NCBI RefSeq assembly: GCF_028714655.1
Contig: NZ_JAQTLY010000006.1
Coordinates: 62,001-126,000, forward strand
DNA: 64,000 nt
Reading direction: 5' to 3'
Origin: Sulfurimonas sp.
GTDB lineage: Bacteria > Campylobacterota > Campylobacteria > Campylobacterales > Sulfurimonadaceae
Part shown: in pieces, positions 1-7,169 of the stretch
Position numbering within the stretch: position 1 is the first letter of the stretch
How the letters are laid out: the number at the start of each line of letters is the position of its first letter
Program-made: the position numbers and the translations under genes
Notes under the pieces: model-generated
The model's database searches: none
Seen by the model: only the letters and a program-made list of their open reading frames with translations
Told to the model about the DNA's origin: nothing

Positions 1-116
1 TAAATATCGGCGAAATAGCAAAAGAGGTGGGATACAAACATCAAGGACACTTTTCAAAACTTTTTTTCCAAACATACGGAGTCTATCCAAAAGATTTACT
101 TAAAAAAAATTCATAA
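1..116 (+). CDS. AraC-family transcriptional regulator, C-terminal end (partial)
   Basis: The window opens inside this gene; about 37 codons remain before a TAA at 114-116. The visible residues (IGEIAKEVGYKHQGHFSKLF, then the turn F..YGVYPKDLL) match the second helix-turn-helix of AraC/XylS regulators, where the GY...SHFSK..KK.FG..P pattern is typical. Nothing can be said about its ligand domain. It lies 103 bp upstream of an SDR oxidoreductase on the same strand, so it may regulate that gene, but this is only inferred from position. Confidence 0.75.
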   Translation, partial: NIGEIAKEVGYKHQGHFSKLFFQTYGVYPKDLLKKNS

Positions 117-219
117 AATCCTCTTGGTGCTAAAATAAAATTCTTCTACTGCTAAAAACAGCTTGATTAACTACCTCTTTTTTTCATATACTTTAAATAT
201 TAAATTTTAGGAGTTTTAT

Positions 220-1032
220 ATGTCAAAAGTAGTTTTAATCACGGGTGCTACTTCAGGAATGGGTGAGCTGAGTGCAAAATTTTTATCTGATAACGGATAC
301 ATTGTTTATGCAGGTTCAAGAGATGAAAATGTTGAGGCTGGAAGCGGAAATCTTAAACATATCTATATAGATGTTACAAAAACAGATACCATAAAAAACG
401 CAGTAAAAACAATCATAGAAAACGAGGGTAAAATTGATGTGCTTGTGAACAATGCAGGTTACGGGCTTTTAGCAACTCTTGAAGAGGGAACTGATGAGGA
501 AATTTTCAATCAGTTTGATGTAAATGTTTTTGGACTTATTAAAACTACAAGGGAAGTTCTTCCACATATGAGAAAAGCAAAGAGCGGAGTTATCATAAAC
601 ATCAGTTCGTTTTTAGGCAAAATGGGGCTTCCTCTTTTATCTCACTATAACGCTTCAAAGTATGCTGTAGAGGGGATTGTTGACTCACTTAGATTTGAAA
701 CACTGCCTTTTGGCATAAGAGTTCATTCCATCCAATCAGGACTTTTCGGCACAAACTTTGTAAAAAAAGGTTTAGTTGCAAACGCAAAAACGACAAGCGA
801 GAATTCACCGTACAAAGATTTGGTATCCCACTTTGTTCCTATTGTTGCAAAAGCTATAAATGAGGGACCAAACCCGCAACCGATTGCCGATGCAATAAAA
901 ATGATTATCGAAAATGAAGATGCAGACATATCGATACCTGTCGGCGGCGAAGCTACAACATTCGTTCCGCTAAGAAAAGCACTAAGCGATAAAGAGTTTG
1001 AACAGAAAATCAAAGATACTTTTGGAATTTAG
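220..1032 (+). CDS. SDR-family oxidoreductase
   Basis: A classical short-chain dehydrogenase/reductase of 270 residues, expected to be a cytosolic NAD(P)-dependent oxidoreductase. The TGATSGMG nucleotide-binding motif is at residues 8-15, NNAGYG follows near 77, the catalytic serine is in ISS (128-130) and the active-site pair is Y143-x3-K147. The ATG is preceded by a good Shine-Dalgarno site (TTAGGAG). The substrate cannot be read from sequence. The AraC-type regulator just upstream is a plausible controller, and the peroxidase-like gene starts at the very next base after the stop codon, suggesting cotranscription. Confidence 0.9.
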   Translation: MSKVVLITGATSGMGELSAKFLSDNGYIVYAGSRDENVEAGSGNLKHIYIDVTKTDTIKNAVKTIIENEGKIDVLVNNAGYGLLATLEEGTDEEIFNQFDVNVFGLIKTTREVLPHMRKAKSGVIINISSFLGKMGLPLLSHYNASKYAVEGIVDSLRFETLPFGIRVHSIQSGLFGTNFVKKGLVANAKTTSENSPYKDLVSHFVPIVAKAINEGPNPQPIADAIKMIIENEDADISIPVGGEATTFVPLRKALSDKEFEQKIKDTFGI

Positions 1033-2226
1033 ATGAAAAAACTACTCTTTAATGCACTTCTCATCGCTATAGCGGTCATGAGTATTATATTGACAATATC
1101 ATTTTTGACTCCTCCAAAAAAGATTCCTGAGTATAATGATGAGAAGTTAAGAGAGCTGGCATTAGAGAGAGGGTTAAAACCTGTTCCTGATTCATTTGAA
1201 AAATTATTGAAGTTAGTTGATGATACATCCAACCCTATGACACCGCAAAAAATAGCGCTTGGCTCCGAACTTTTTTTTGATACAAACCTCTCAAAAAACA
1301 AAAAAACAAGTTGCGCCTCATGTCACTCATTTGACAAAGATTTAAAAAACAGAGGCATACTGCTTGATACACTTACTAAAAAAGATCAAGAGGTTACCAA
1401 CTGTGCGGCTTGCCATCTCCAAGATCAAAGCGGAGTTGACAGATTTACATTTTCGCAAGGAGACGGTGGCACAGAACACCCGTATCTTCTCAACACCCAA
1501 ACTATTTTAAACTCCGCATTTGCAAAATATTTTTCATGGAGCGGTGAAGTAAACAGCATAAAAGAACAGAGTGCAAATTCACTCCAAGATCATCATAAAA
1601 TGAATCTTACACCCAAAGAAGTGGAAGCCAGAGTAAGCCAAAATCCTAAATATGCAGAGAAATTTGGAGAGATCTTTAATGACGGCATTAGTTTTGAAAA
1701 TACAACAAAAGCAATAGAAGTATATGTAAAAACTCTTGTTACAAGAGGCGATTATGATAGATTTTTAGAAGGAGATAACTCCGCGATAAGTCATGAAGCA
1801 AAAAGAGGATTGGCAAATTTCATAAATTTTGGATGCAAAGGCTGTCACAACGATATAAGCTTTGGAGGTCAAAGCATCCAGAGATTTCCGCTTAGAGAGT
1901 TCGCGCAAGTTTATGATTTAAAACTAAATTTTGAAATAGTTCCTCAGCTTAAAAGGCTTGATAGCGAATTTCCTTTTGAAAATAGCGGAGGATATTTAGG
2001 TAAAAACAACAGGCATCTTTTTAGAGTGCCGATTTTACGAAATGTCACAAAAACTTCCCCATATTTTCATAACGGAGCAGTACCAAAAATTAGAGAAGCC
2101 GTAGATGTAATGGCAAGATATCAGTTAGGTCGCCATTTAACACTTGAACAAATTGATGAAATAGTGGCATTTTTGCGAACTCTTGAGGGCGATATCGTAG
2201 ATTACGGCATAAAGGAATATAGATGA
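1033..2226 (+). CDS. triheme cytochrome c peroxidase / MauG-family protein
   Basis: A periplasmic, N-terminally anchored (hydrophobic segment about residues 5-25) di-haem peroxidase-family protein of 397 residues. Three CxxCH haem c motifs are visible: C94-x2-CH, C124-x2-CH and C268-x2-CH. Family members normally have two (one per domain); here the first domain holds two motifs only 30 residues apart. Related enzymes reduce H2O2 with cytochrome c electrons or do oxidations of other proteins (MauG). It begins immediately after the SDR stop and overlaps the following multihaem cytochrome by 4 bp (ATGA), so the two cytochromes are probably made together. The precise reaction is not known. Confidence 0.85.
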   Translation: MKKLLFNALLIAIAVMSIILTISFLTPPKKIPEYNDEKLRELALERGLKPVPDSFEKLLKLVDDTSNPMTPQKIALGSELFFDTNLSKNKKTSCASCHSFDKDLKNRGILLDTLTKKDQEVTNCAACHLQDQSGVDRFTFSQGDGGTEHPYLLNTQTILNSAFAKYFSWSGEVNSIKEQSANSLQDHHKMNLTPKEVEARVSQNPKYAEKFGEIFNDGISFENTTKAIEVYVKTLVTRGDYDRFLEGDNSAISHEAKRGLANFINFGCKGCHNDISFGGQSIQRFPLREFAQVYDLKLNFEIVPQLKRLDSEFPFENSGGYLGKNNRHLFRVPILRNVTKTSPYFHNGAVPKIREAVDVMARYQLGRHLTLEQIDEIVAFLRTLEGDIVDYGIKEYR

Positions 2227-4025
2227 AAACTATATATATAAAAATTCTAGTTTTTGTAATGTTTTTCACGGGAGTATTGCAATTAAAACTTCTTGACATC
2301 GCTTGGGAAAATTTTAAAATCATTCAAGCGCTGCATATTGTTATATCCGTTATCCTTATGCTCTTTTTGATTGCACCTTTTATTTACAAACATATACAGA
2401 ACTATTTTTTTGTTAAAAATGTAAGAAGCATAGACGGATGGCTGCTTTTATGCACAATTTCACTACTTACTCTTAGCGGGTTTTATCTATTTTTCATAGG
2501 CAATCGCGGCGGAGATATATTTGGAACTCTCTCGTTTAATTTTCATCTATACGGCTCGTTTATTTTGATTTTTTTCTTTATCTATCATACAAGCAAGCAG
2601 CAAAAACCAAACATAAGTTTACAGATAATTTTAGCTTCACTCATCTCTTTTGTCCCTATTTATGCACAGACTCCTAAATTATCCCTAACAGAGATTGAGG
2701 GTAAAAAAGACGGCCATCACAGTGAAGATTGGACAAACTCTATAAAGTGCAAATCATGTCATAGCGACATTTTTGCCCAATGGAGCGACTCCAATCATAA
2801 GCATATGGCAGGTTCAAATCCGTACTATATGGTAATGGAAACATTAGCCGGTGAAGTTGAGGGACAAGAGTTTCGCAAATGGTGCATGGGTTGTCACAAT
2901 CCGAGCGCCATTGCCACAGGTCTCGGCAAAACTACTCACGCTATGGACGGCAACTTTTTAAGTAATGAGATGTTTGAGAAAAATGCAAAAACACTTAAAA
3001 GTGATTTTAAAGCGCAGGGTAACTTCAGGGTTGAAGAGGGCGTCTCCTGTATAACATGCCATCAAATCACAAAAGCACAGAGCAAAGGCAATGCTTCATT
3101 TGGTCTATCTCTTGATCGCAAAAAATATGCATTTGAAGATAGCACTTCAGACATGGGACATTGGTTTAATGAAAAGTTAATCAACTCAAACCCGGATATC
3201 CATAAAAAAAGTTACTCAAATCCGCTCTATAAAGAGAGTAAGTATTGTGCCTCATGCCACGATGAGTTTCACCCAAAAACAGATGTAAAAATCGTATCTA
3301 CCTTTGCCGAATGGGAAAAATCACCATACAACAATCCAAAAGATAAAAGCAAACATAAAACATGTATAGATTGCCATATGACAAATCTGCAAAACAATAA
3401 ATTCTCACCTCTTAAGGGCATATCTACAGATGGCGGAGCTATAAAAGATGATGTTAAAGTTCACTACTTTAGCGGTTCAAACCACTTTTTATCAGGGCTA
3501 AAAAATAAAACTCATGAAGATCAGACCATACAACTTCTCAAAACTTCTGCGAAACTTGATGTAGATTTAAAAGAGGGAAAATTAGTCGTAGGCGTTACAA
3601 ACATAGGTGCAGGACATCATCTGCCTACCGGAGCTTCTGATTTTAGAGAGCTCTGGCTTGATATTACCGTTAAAGACAAAAGCGGCAAAGTAGTACTCTC
3701 TAGCGGTAAACTAAAAGATGACGGCAACATAGAAACGGGCAGTAGACTTTTTCAAAAGGTATTCGGCGATGAAGAGGGCAAGCCTGTAGGACTGCTTTTT
3801 TGGAAATATAAAAAGCTGCTTAGCGATACAAGAATACCGGCGGGAGAAAAAAGAGTTGAGAGCTATGAAATAAACAAAAATGTTCAATATCCGCTTGAAG
3901 CAACAATAAAACTAAACTTTAGAATCTACCCTCAGTGGGCAACGGATGCAGTTAAAACAGTCTACCCAAATCTTCCTAGTCCGCCGACCATTGAGCTAAG
4001 CAAGGTAGTTAAAGAGTTTAAATAG
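2223..4025 (+). CDS. membrane-anchored pentaheme cytochrome c with cytochrome b-like N-terminus
   Basis: A 600-residue protein. Residues 1-150 contain about five hydrophobic helices with histidines in helix positions (LHIVIS near 37, YKH near 56, FHLYGS near 108, YHT near 120), as in b561-like quinol-oxidising domains. From residue about 176 there is a periplasmic multihaem domain with five CxxCH motifs (CKSCH, CMGCH, CITCH, CASCH, CIDCH), resembling the cytochrome c554-type fold. The last 150 residues contain HHLPTGASDFRELW and look like a beta-rich domain. A membrane quinol-to-multihaem electron conduit is inferred. It overlaps the triheme peroxidase gene by 4 bp, so the peroxidase could be its electron acceptor. 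Confidence 0.8.
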   Translation: MKTIYIKILVFVMFFTGVLQLKLLDIAWENFKIIQALHIVISVILMLFLIAPFIYKHIQNYFFVKNVRSIDGWLLLCTISLLTLSGFYLFFIGNRGGDIFGTLSFNFHLYGSFILIFFFIYHTSKQQKPNISLQIILASLISFVPIYAQTPKLSLTEIEGKKDGHHSEDWTNSIKCKSCHSDIFAQWSDSNHKHMAGSNPYYMVMETLAGEVEGQEFRKWCMGCHNPSAIATGLGKTTHAMDGNFLSNEMFEKNAKTLKSDFKAQGNFRVEEGVSCITCHQITKAQSKGNASFGLSLDRKKYAFEDSTSDMGHWFNEKLINSNPDIHKKSYSNPLYKESKYCASCHDEFHPKTDVKIVSTFAEWEKSPYNNPKDKSKHKTCIDCHMTNLQNNKFSPLKGISTDGGAIKDDVKVHYFSGSNHFLSGLKNKTHEDQTIQLLKTSAKLDVDLKEGKLVVGVTNIGAGHHLPTGASDFRELWLDITVKDKSGKVVLSSGKLKDDGNIETGSRLFQKVFGDEEGKPVGLLFWKYKKLLSDTRIPAGEKRVESYEINKNVQYPLEATIKLNFRIYPQWATDAVKTVYPNLPSPPTIELSKVVKEFK

Positions 4026-4110
4026 AATTTATCTTGCATAAAATTCATTTAAAAAAATCAACCAATCAGTGATATAATAACAAAAATAAAATTTAAAAAG
4101 AGTTGCTATT

Positions 4111-4302
4111 ATGCTCCATGATGTTGTAATTGTTCTTGTTATGATTATTCCTATGTTAATGTTTTCAGTATTTCCGGGAATCAAAGTGGGGAATTATTTA
4201 GAAAAAAAATATAATCTGCAAGAAAAACAAAAACGCACTGTAATTGTAGTTACAACTCTCCTTTTTTCGCTTACTCTCTCGCTATTTTTGCATTACTTTT
4301 AA
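4111..4302 (+). CDS. small two-helix membrane protein, unknown
   Basis: A 63-residue ORF with two predicted membrane helices (about 4-24 and 43-62) separated by a charged loop rich in K/E (YLEKKYNLQEKQKR). The ATG is preceded by AAAAAGAG at a workable spacing, and a TATAAT sequence lies at 4073-4078. No family is recognised. It stands alone between the cytochrome pair and the nor operon, 72 bp beyond the pentahaem gene. Confidence 0.5.
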   Translation: MLHDVVIVLVMIIPMLMFSVFPGIKVGNYLEKKYNLQEKQKRTVIVVTTLLFSLTLSLFLHYF

Positions 4303-4335
4303 TTATCTAAAATCAACTATAAATACTCTATAAAA

Positions 4336-4354
4336 AAGACAATAAATTTGTCTT
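4336..4354. promoter_or_regulatory. inverted repeat AAGACAA-TTGTCTT
   Basis: A perfect 7-bp inverted repeat with a 5-nt spacer in the non-coding region before the nor operon. It could be a weak terminator for the 63-residue gene ending at 4302 or an operator. A near-identical motif occurs upstream of nifS at 32335-32351, which is why it is listed. Confidence 0.3.
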
Positions 4355-4389
4355 ATGTTTCATAAAGTTACAGAAATAATAAAACAAAC

Positions 4390-4407
4390 CTTAATTTTTA
4401 AATTAAG
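4390..4407. promoter_or_regulatory. 8-bp palindrome next to the nor FNR box
   Basis: CTTAATTT-TT-AAATTAAG is a perfect inverted repeat, eight bases upstream of the FNR-type box at 4416-4429. It may bind a second regulator or simply reflect AT-richness. No matching family site is known to me. Confidence 0.3.
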
Positions 4408-4415
4408 TAAAAAAA

Positions 4416-4429
4416 TTGATTTATATCAA
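4416..4429. promoter_or_regulatory. FNR/CRP-FNR family binding site upstream of the nor operon
   Basis: TTGATTTATATCAA is a perfect match to the TTGAT-N4-ATCAA consensus of FNR-type regulators (FNR, NNR, NarR, DNR). It lies about 70 bp before the first nor-operon start codon. If activation is class II (site centred at about -41.5), transcription would start near 4464. This predicts anaerobic or NO-dependent induction, as is usual for nor genes. The regulator gene itself is not in the window. Confidence 0.75.
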
Positions 4430-4499
4430 CTAGCTTTAAACAAAATAGGACTAAACTTCTCTTTGATTCTGAAAAATTTAATAATTGAGGGAGAGGCCA

Positions 4500-4826
4500 A
4501 TGGTTAATGAAGCTATTATGACGCAGGATATTCTTGCTGATGATTTCTTGACAATTTTCGTATCTTCTACTCTTGTTTTAGTATTTGGAGGATTCTATGT
4601 TGGTATATATACGGCTGTGAAAGTTAAACTGCTTAAAGCATGGACTATGCCTTTTGGCTATCTATTTTGGATATTGACGGCTTACTGTTTATATCTGATG
4701 GGGAGTTTGATGCATGTTAATGAACTTACGGCAAAGGCTTTAGTTGTTGCTGCTATTGGAATATTATTACTTCCACATGCAGTTTATTACATGCAAGATC
4801 GTGTTCATGAAGAAAATGAACACTAA
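4500..4826 (+). CDS. small membrane protein, first gene of the nor operon
   Basis: A 108-residue protein with three likely membrane helices (about 15-37, 47-68, 75-95) and a charged, histidine-containing tail (RVHEENEH). The start chosen is the ATG at 4500, because a strong Shine-Dalgarno site (GGGAGAGG) sits just before it; an in-frame TTG at 4485 has none. It is the first gene behind the FNR-type box and precedes norC by 39 bp. I do not recognise the family. Position suggests a role in assembly or as an accessory subunit of nitric oxide reductase, which is inference. Confidence 0.75.
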   Translation: MVNEAIMTQDILADDFLTIFVSSTLVLVFGGFYVGIYTAVKVKLLKAWTMPFGYLFWILTAYCLYLMGSLMHVNELTAKALVVAAIGILLLPHAVYYMQDRVHEENEH

Positions 4827-4865
4827 CTTAAATATATATTAACTTATAATTTATAGGAGGCTATA

Positions 4866-5519
4866 GTGGCTAAAAAATCCGTATGGAGTGATAATCGCTT
4901 CTGGCAACGCTCAGCAGCATGGATCACAGGGTTTGCATCAGTTCTTCTCATTTGGTTGACATTTGATACAAGTGGACAAATTTCAATGGGAAATGATTCA
5001 GATTTAAAAAATGGTGTAACGAAAAGGGTTCCAGGACCTACAGTTATTAATTATAAAATTACTTATGAAATGGACAAGAAGCGTCAGCATGAAGTTCCTG
5101 TAATTGGTGAAAAAGAGAAATTTTTCGGAAGAGATGATTACTCAGAAGAAGAAGCTGCAAAATTGCTTCACTTAGGTAAATTAGGTTCACAAACTAAAAA
5201 CTGTATGAATTGTCATACACTTCTTGGAAATGGCGCATATTATGCTCCGGACTTAACAAAAGCTTGGTTAGATCCGGCATGGGGTCCAACTGGATCAATG
5301 CAAGCTATGACTGGAAAAAGTACAAAAGAAGAAGCTATGGCTGAATTCTTACAACATCCGTCTCAATACCCTACTCACGCTCGTATGATGCCAAATCTTG
5401 GTATTACTGCTGAAGAGGCTAAAGGTTTAGTTGCTTTCTTAAAACATATGTCATCAATTGATACAAATGGTTTCCCAAGAAATTTTGGAAAAATACAAGG
5501 AGCAGTAAATGGCAAATAG
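4866..5519 (+). CDS. norC: nitric oxide reductase cytochrome c subunit NorC
   Basis: The 217-residue haem c subunit that passes electrons to NorB for 2 NO + 2 e- + 2 H+ to N2O + H2O. It has an N-terminal membrane anchor (about residues 16-33), then a periplasmic domain with one haem motif C113-MN-C116-H117 in the NorC-typical context CHTLLGNGAYYAPDL, and a likely methionine ligand in the RMMPNLG segment. The start is GTG with a strong AGGAGG site. It overlaps norB by 11 bp. It is slightly longer than NorC of pseudomonads (about 146 residues), owing to a longer loop (about 40-105) between anchor and haem domain. Confidence 0.95.
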   Translation: MAKKSVWSDNRFWQRSAAWITGFASVLLIWLTFDTSGQISMGNDSDLKNGVTKRVPGPTVINYKITYEMDKKRQHEVPVIGEKEKFFGRDDYSEEEAAKLLHLGKLGSQTKNCMNCHTLLGNGAYYAPDLTKAWLDPAWGPTGSMQAMTGKSTKEEAMAEFLQHPSQYPTHARMMPNLGITAEEAKGLVAFLKHMSSIDTNGFPRNFGKIQGAVNGK

Positions 5520-6933
5520 TTATTTAACATCAGAATCAAAAAAGCTAGCGACATGGTATTTTACGGTTGCTGCAACTCTTTTTGGCGCACAATTACTTTT
5601 TGGTCTTGTAGCTGCTATTCAATATGTAATACCGGGTTTCTTATTTGAAATTCTTGACTTCTCTGTTGCGAGAATGTTACACATCAATGCACTTGTTGTA
5701 TGGATGGTTTTTGCAATGTTCGGTTCAGTATATTGGTTATTACCTGATGAAACAGGCATTGAAACAGTAGGTATCGAATTAGGAAAATTACTTTTCTGGG
5801 TATTTACTGCAGCAGTAACTGTTGTTGTTCTTGTTTATATATTTGTCCAAGTTGGGGCAGCAGACGAGACTTCAATCTGGTTTATCCATGAAGGTCGTGA
5901 GTATATCGAAGCTCCTCGTTGGGCAGACTTAGGTATTACGGTTGTTGCACTTGGTTTCGTTGCAAACCTTTTCATGACTGGAATGAAGGGTAACCGTTCA
6001 GGTATCGTAACTGTACTTATGGCAGATATGATCGCTTTTGCCGGTCTATACTTAACTGGTATGTTCTATACGGACAACATCACGGTTGATCAATTCTGGT
6101 GGTGGTGGGTTATTCACCTTTGGGTTGAAGCTACTTGGGAAGTTTTCGTTGGTTCAATTGCTGCTTATGGTCTAATCACTATGATTGGTGCGCACCGTAA
6201 AGTTGTTGAAATGTGGTTATGGATTGAAGTAACAATGTTATTCGGTTCAGGTATCCTTGGTATGGGACACCACTATTTCTGGATTGGAACACCTGAGTAC
6301 TGGTGGGAAATCGGAGCACTTTTCTCTGCACTAGAGCCACTACCGCTTGTTGCTATGTTTATCCATGTTCTTTATGACTGGGGTAAAATGCAAGGAGAAG
6401 AGAGTGCAAAAGGTCAAGATGTTTCTGTTATTACAAATAAACCGGCGTTTACATGGTTCGTTTTAAATGCATTCGGAAACTTCTTAGGTGCAGGTATTTG
6501 GGGATTCTTCCACACTCTACCACAAGTTAACCTTTATACACACGGTACACAGTTTACATCGGCACACGGACACTTAGCGTTCTTTGGAGCTTATGCAACT
6601 ATTCTAATCGGTATGATGTATATTGCAGTTCAAGGTAAAAACGGTATTAAAGTACTAAACAACACTACATCGACTATCTTTGCAACTAGCATGATTACAG
6701 GTGGTGTTGTTGGTATGACTGTTGCACTTACTGTTGCAGGTTATGTAGATGTTCTTGTTACTCGTGCACAAATGGGTGCTACTTGGGCAGGTTACTTTGA
6801 TGGTCAGTCAGGTGCATGGTTTGCACAAGGTATGGATTGGAGATTGGTGATGGGTGTTGTTACATTCACAGGTTTCTTCTTCCTAATTAAAGATTTATTG
6901 ACTATCGGTAAATCTACTAATCATGTGCGTTAA
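5509..6933 (+). CDS. norB: nitric oxide reductase catalytic subunit NorB
   Basis: A 474-residue haem-copper-superfamily protein with about 12 membrane helices that reduces NO to N2O. Diagnostic residues are present: H203 with E207 and E211 in HLWVEATWEV, H254-H255 in GMGHHYFW (FeB ligands) and H353/H355 in HGHLAFFGAY (haem b3 and haem b). The glutamates in place of oxidase residues distinguish it from oxygen-reducing oxidases, and the presence of norC marks it as cNOR rather than the quinol-dependent type. Codons favour CGT/GGT/GTT compared with neighbours, consistent with high expression. Confidence 0.97.
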   Translation: MANSYLTSESKKLATWYFTVAATLFGAQLLFGLVAAIQYVIPGFLFEILDFSVARMLHINALVVWMVFAMFGSVYWLLPDETGIETVGIELGKLLFWVFTAAVTVVVLVYIFVQVGAADETSIWFIHEGREYIEAPRWADLGITVVALGFVANLFMTGMKGNRSGIVTVLMADMIAFAGLYLTGMFYTDNITVDQFWWWWVIHLWVEATWEVFVGSIAAYGLITMIGAHRKVVEMWLWIEVTMLFGSGILGMGHHYFWIGTPEYWWEIGALFSALEPLPLVAMFIHVLYDWGKMQGEESAKGQDVSVITNKPAFTWFVLNAFGNFLGAGIWGFFHTLPQVNLYTHGTQFTSAHGHLAFFGAYATILIGMMYIAVQGKNGIKVLNNTTSTIFATSMITGGVVGMTVALTVAGYVDVLVTRAQMGATWAGYFDGQSGAWFAQGMDWRLVMGVVTFTGFFFLIKDLLTIGKSTNHVR

Positions 6934-6944
6934 GGAGAATTAAA

Positions 6945-7109
6945 ATGAATGCAATGTTTGAACCATTTACAGATTTAGTACCAAGTTTTTTCGGTACTTT
7001 GGCTCAAGGTCCGTTGACATTAACTATCTTTTTACACACTGTTATCGTACTTCCAATGATTTGGATTTACAAACAAGAGAAAGCTCGTTTAGAGCAAGAA
7101 GGTAATTAA
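6945..7109 (+). CDS. 54-residue membrane protein downstream of norB
   Basis: A short ORF directly after norB (11-bp gap) with its own strong ribosome-binding site (TAAGGAG, 8 nt before the ATG). The protein has one hydrophobic helix (about residues 22-42) followed by a charged cytosolic-type tail (YKQEKARLEQEGN). Codon use matches norB. I know no named family; it resembles the tiny single-helix subunits found with haem-copper oxidases (CcoQ-like in size and topology). It is probably a subunit or assembly factor of the nitric oxide reductase, by inference from position. Confidence 0.7.
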   Translation: MNAMFEPFTDLVPSFFGTLAQGPLTLTIFLHTVIVLPMIWIYKQEKARLEQEGN

Positions 7110-7119
7110 GTATCTAAGG

Positions 7120-7142
7120 TTGCAGGGCCCTCGGGCCCGCAA
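7120..7142 (+). terminator. GC-rich hairpin between the nor operon and nirS
   Basis: TTGC-A-GGGCCC-TC-GGGCCC-GCAA folds into a 10-bp stem with one bulged A and a minimal loop. It is strikingly GC-rich for this genome. No clear T-run follows (AAAATATCTATTTTA), so it may be a partial terminator or an mRNA-stabilising hairpin that separates nor and nirS levels. Confidence 0.6.
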
Positions 7143-7169
7143 AATATCTATTTTAGAAGGAGAAATAAA

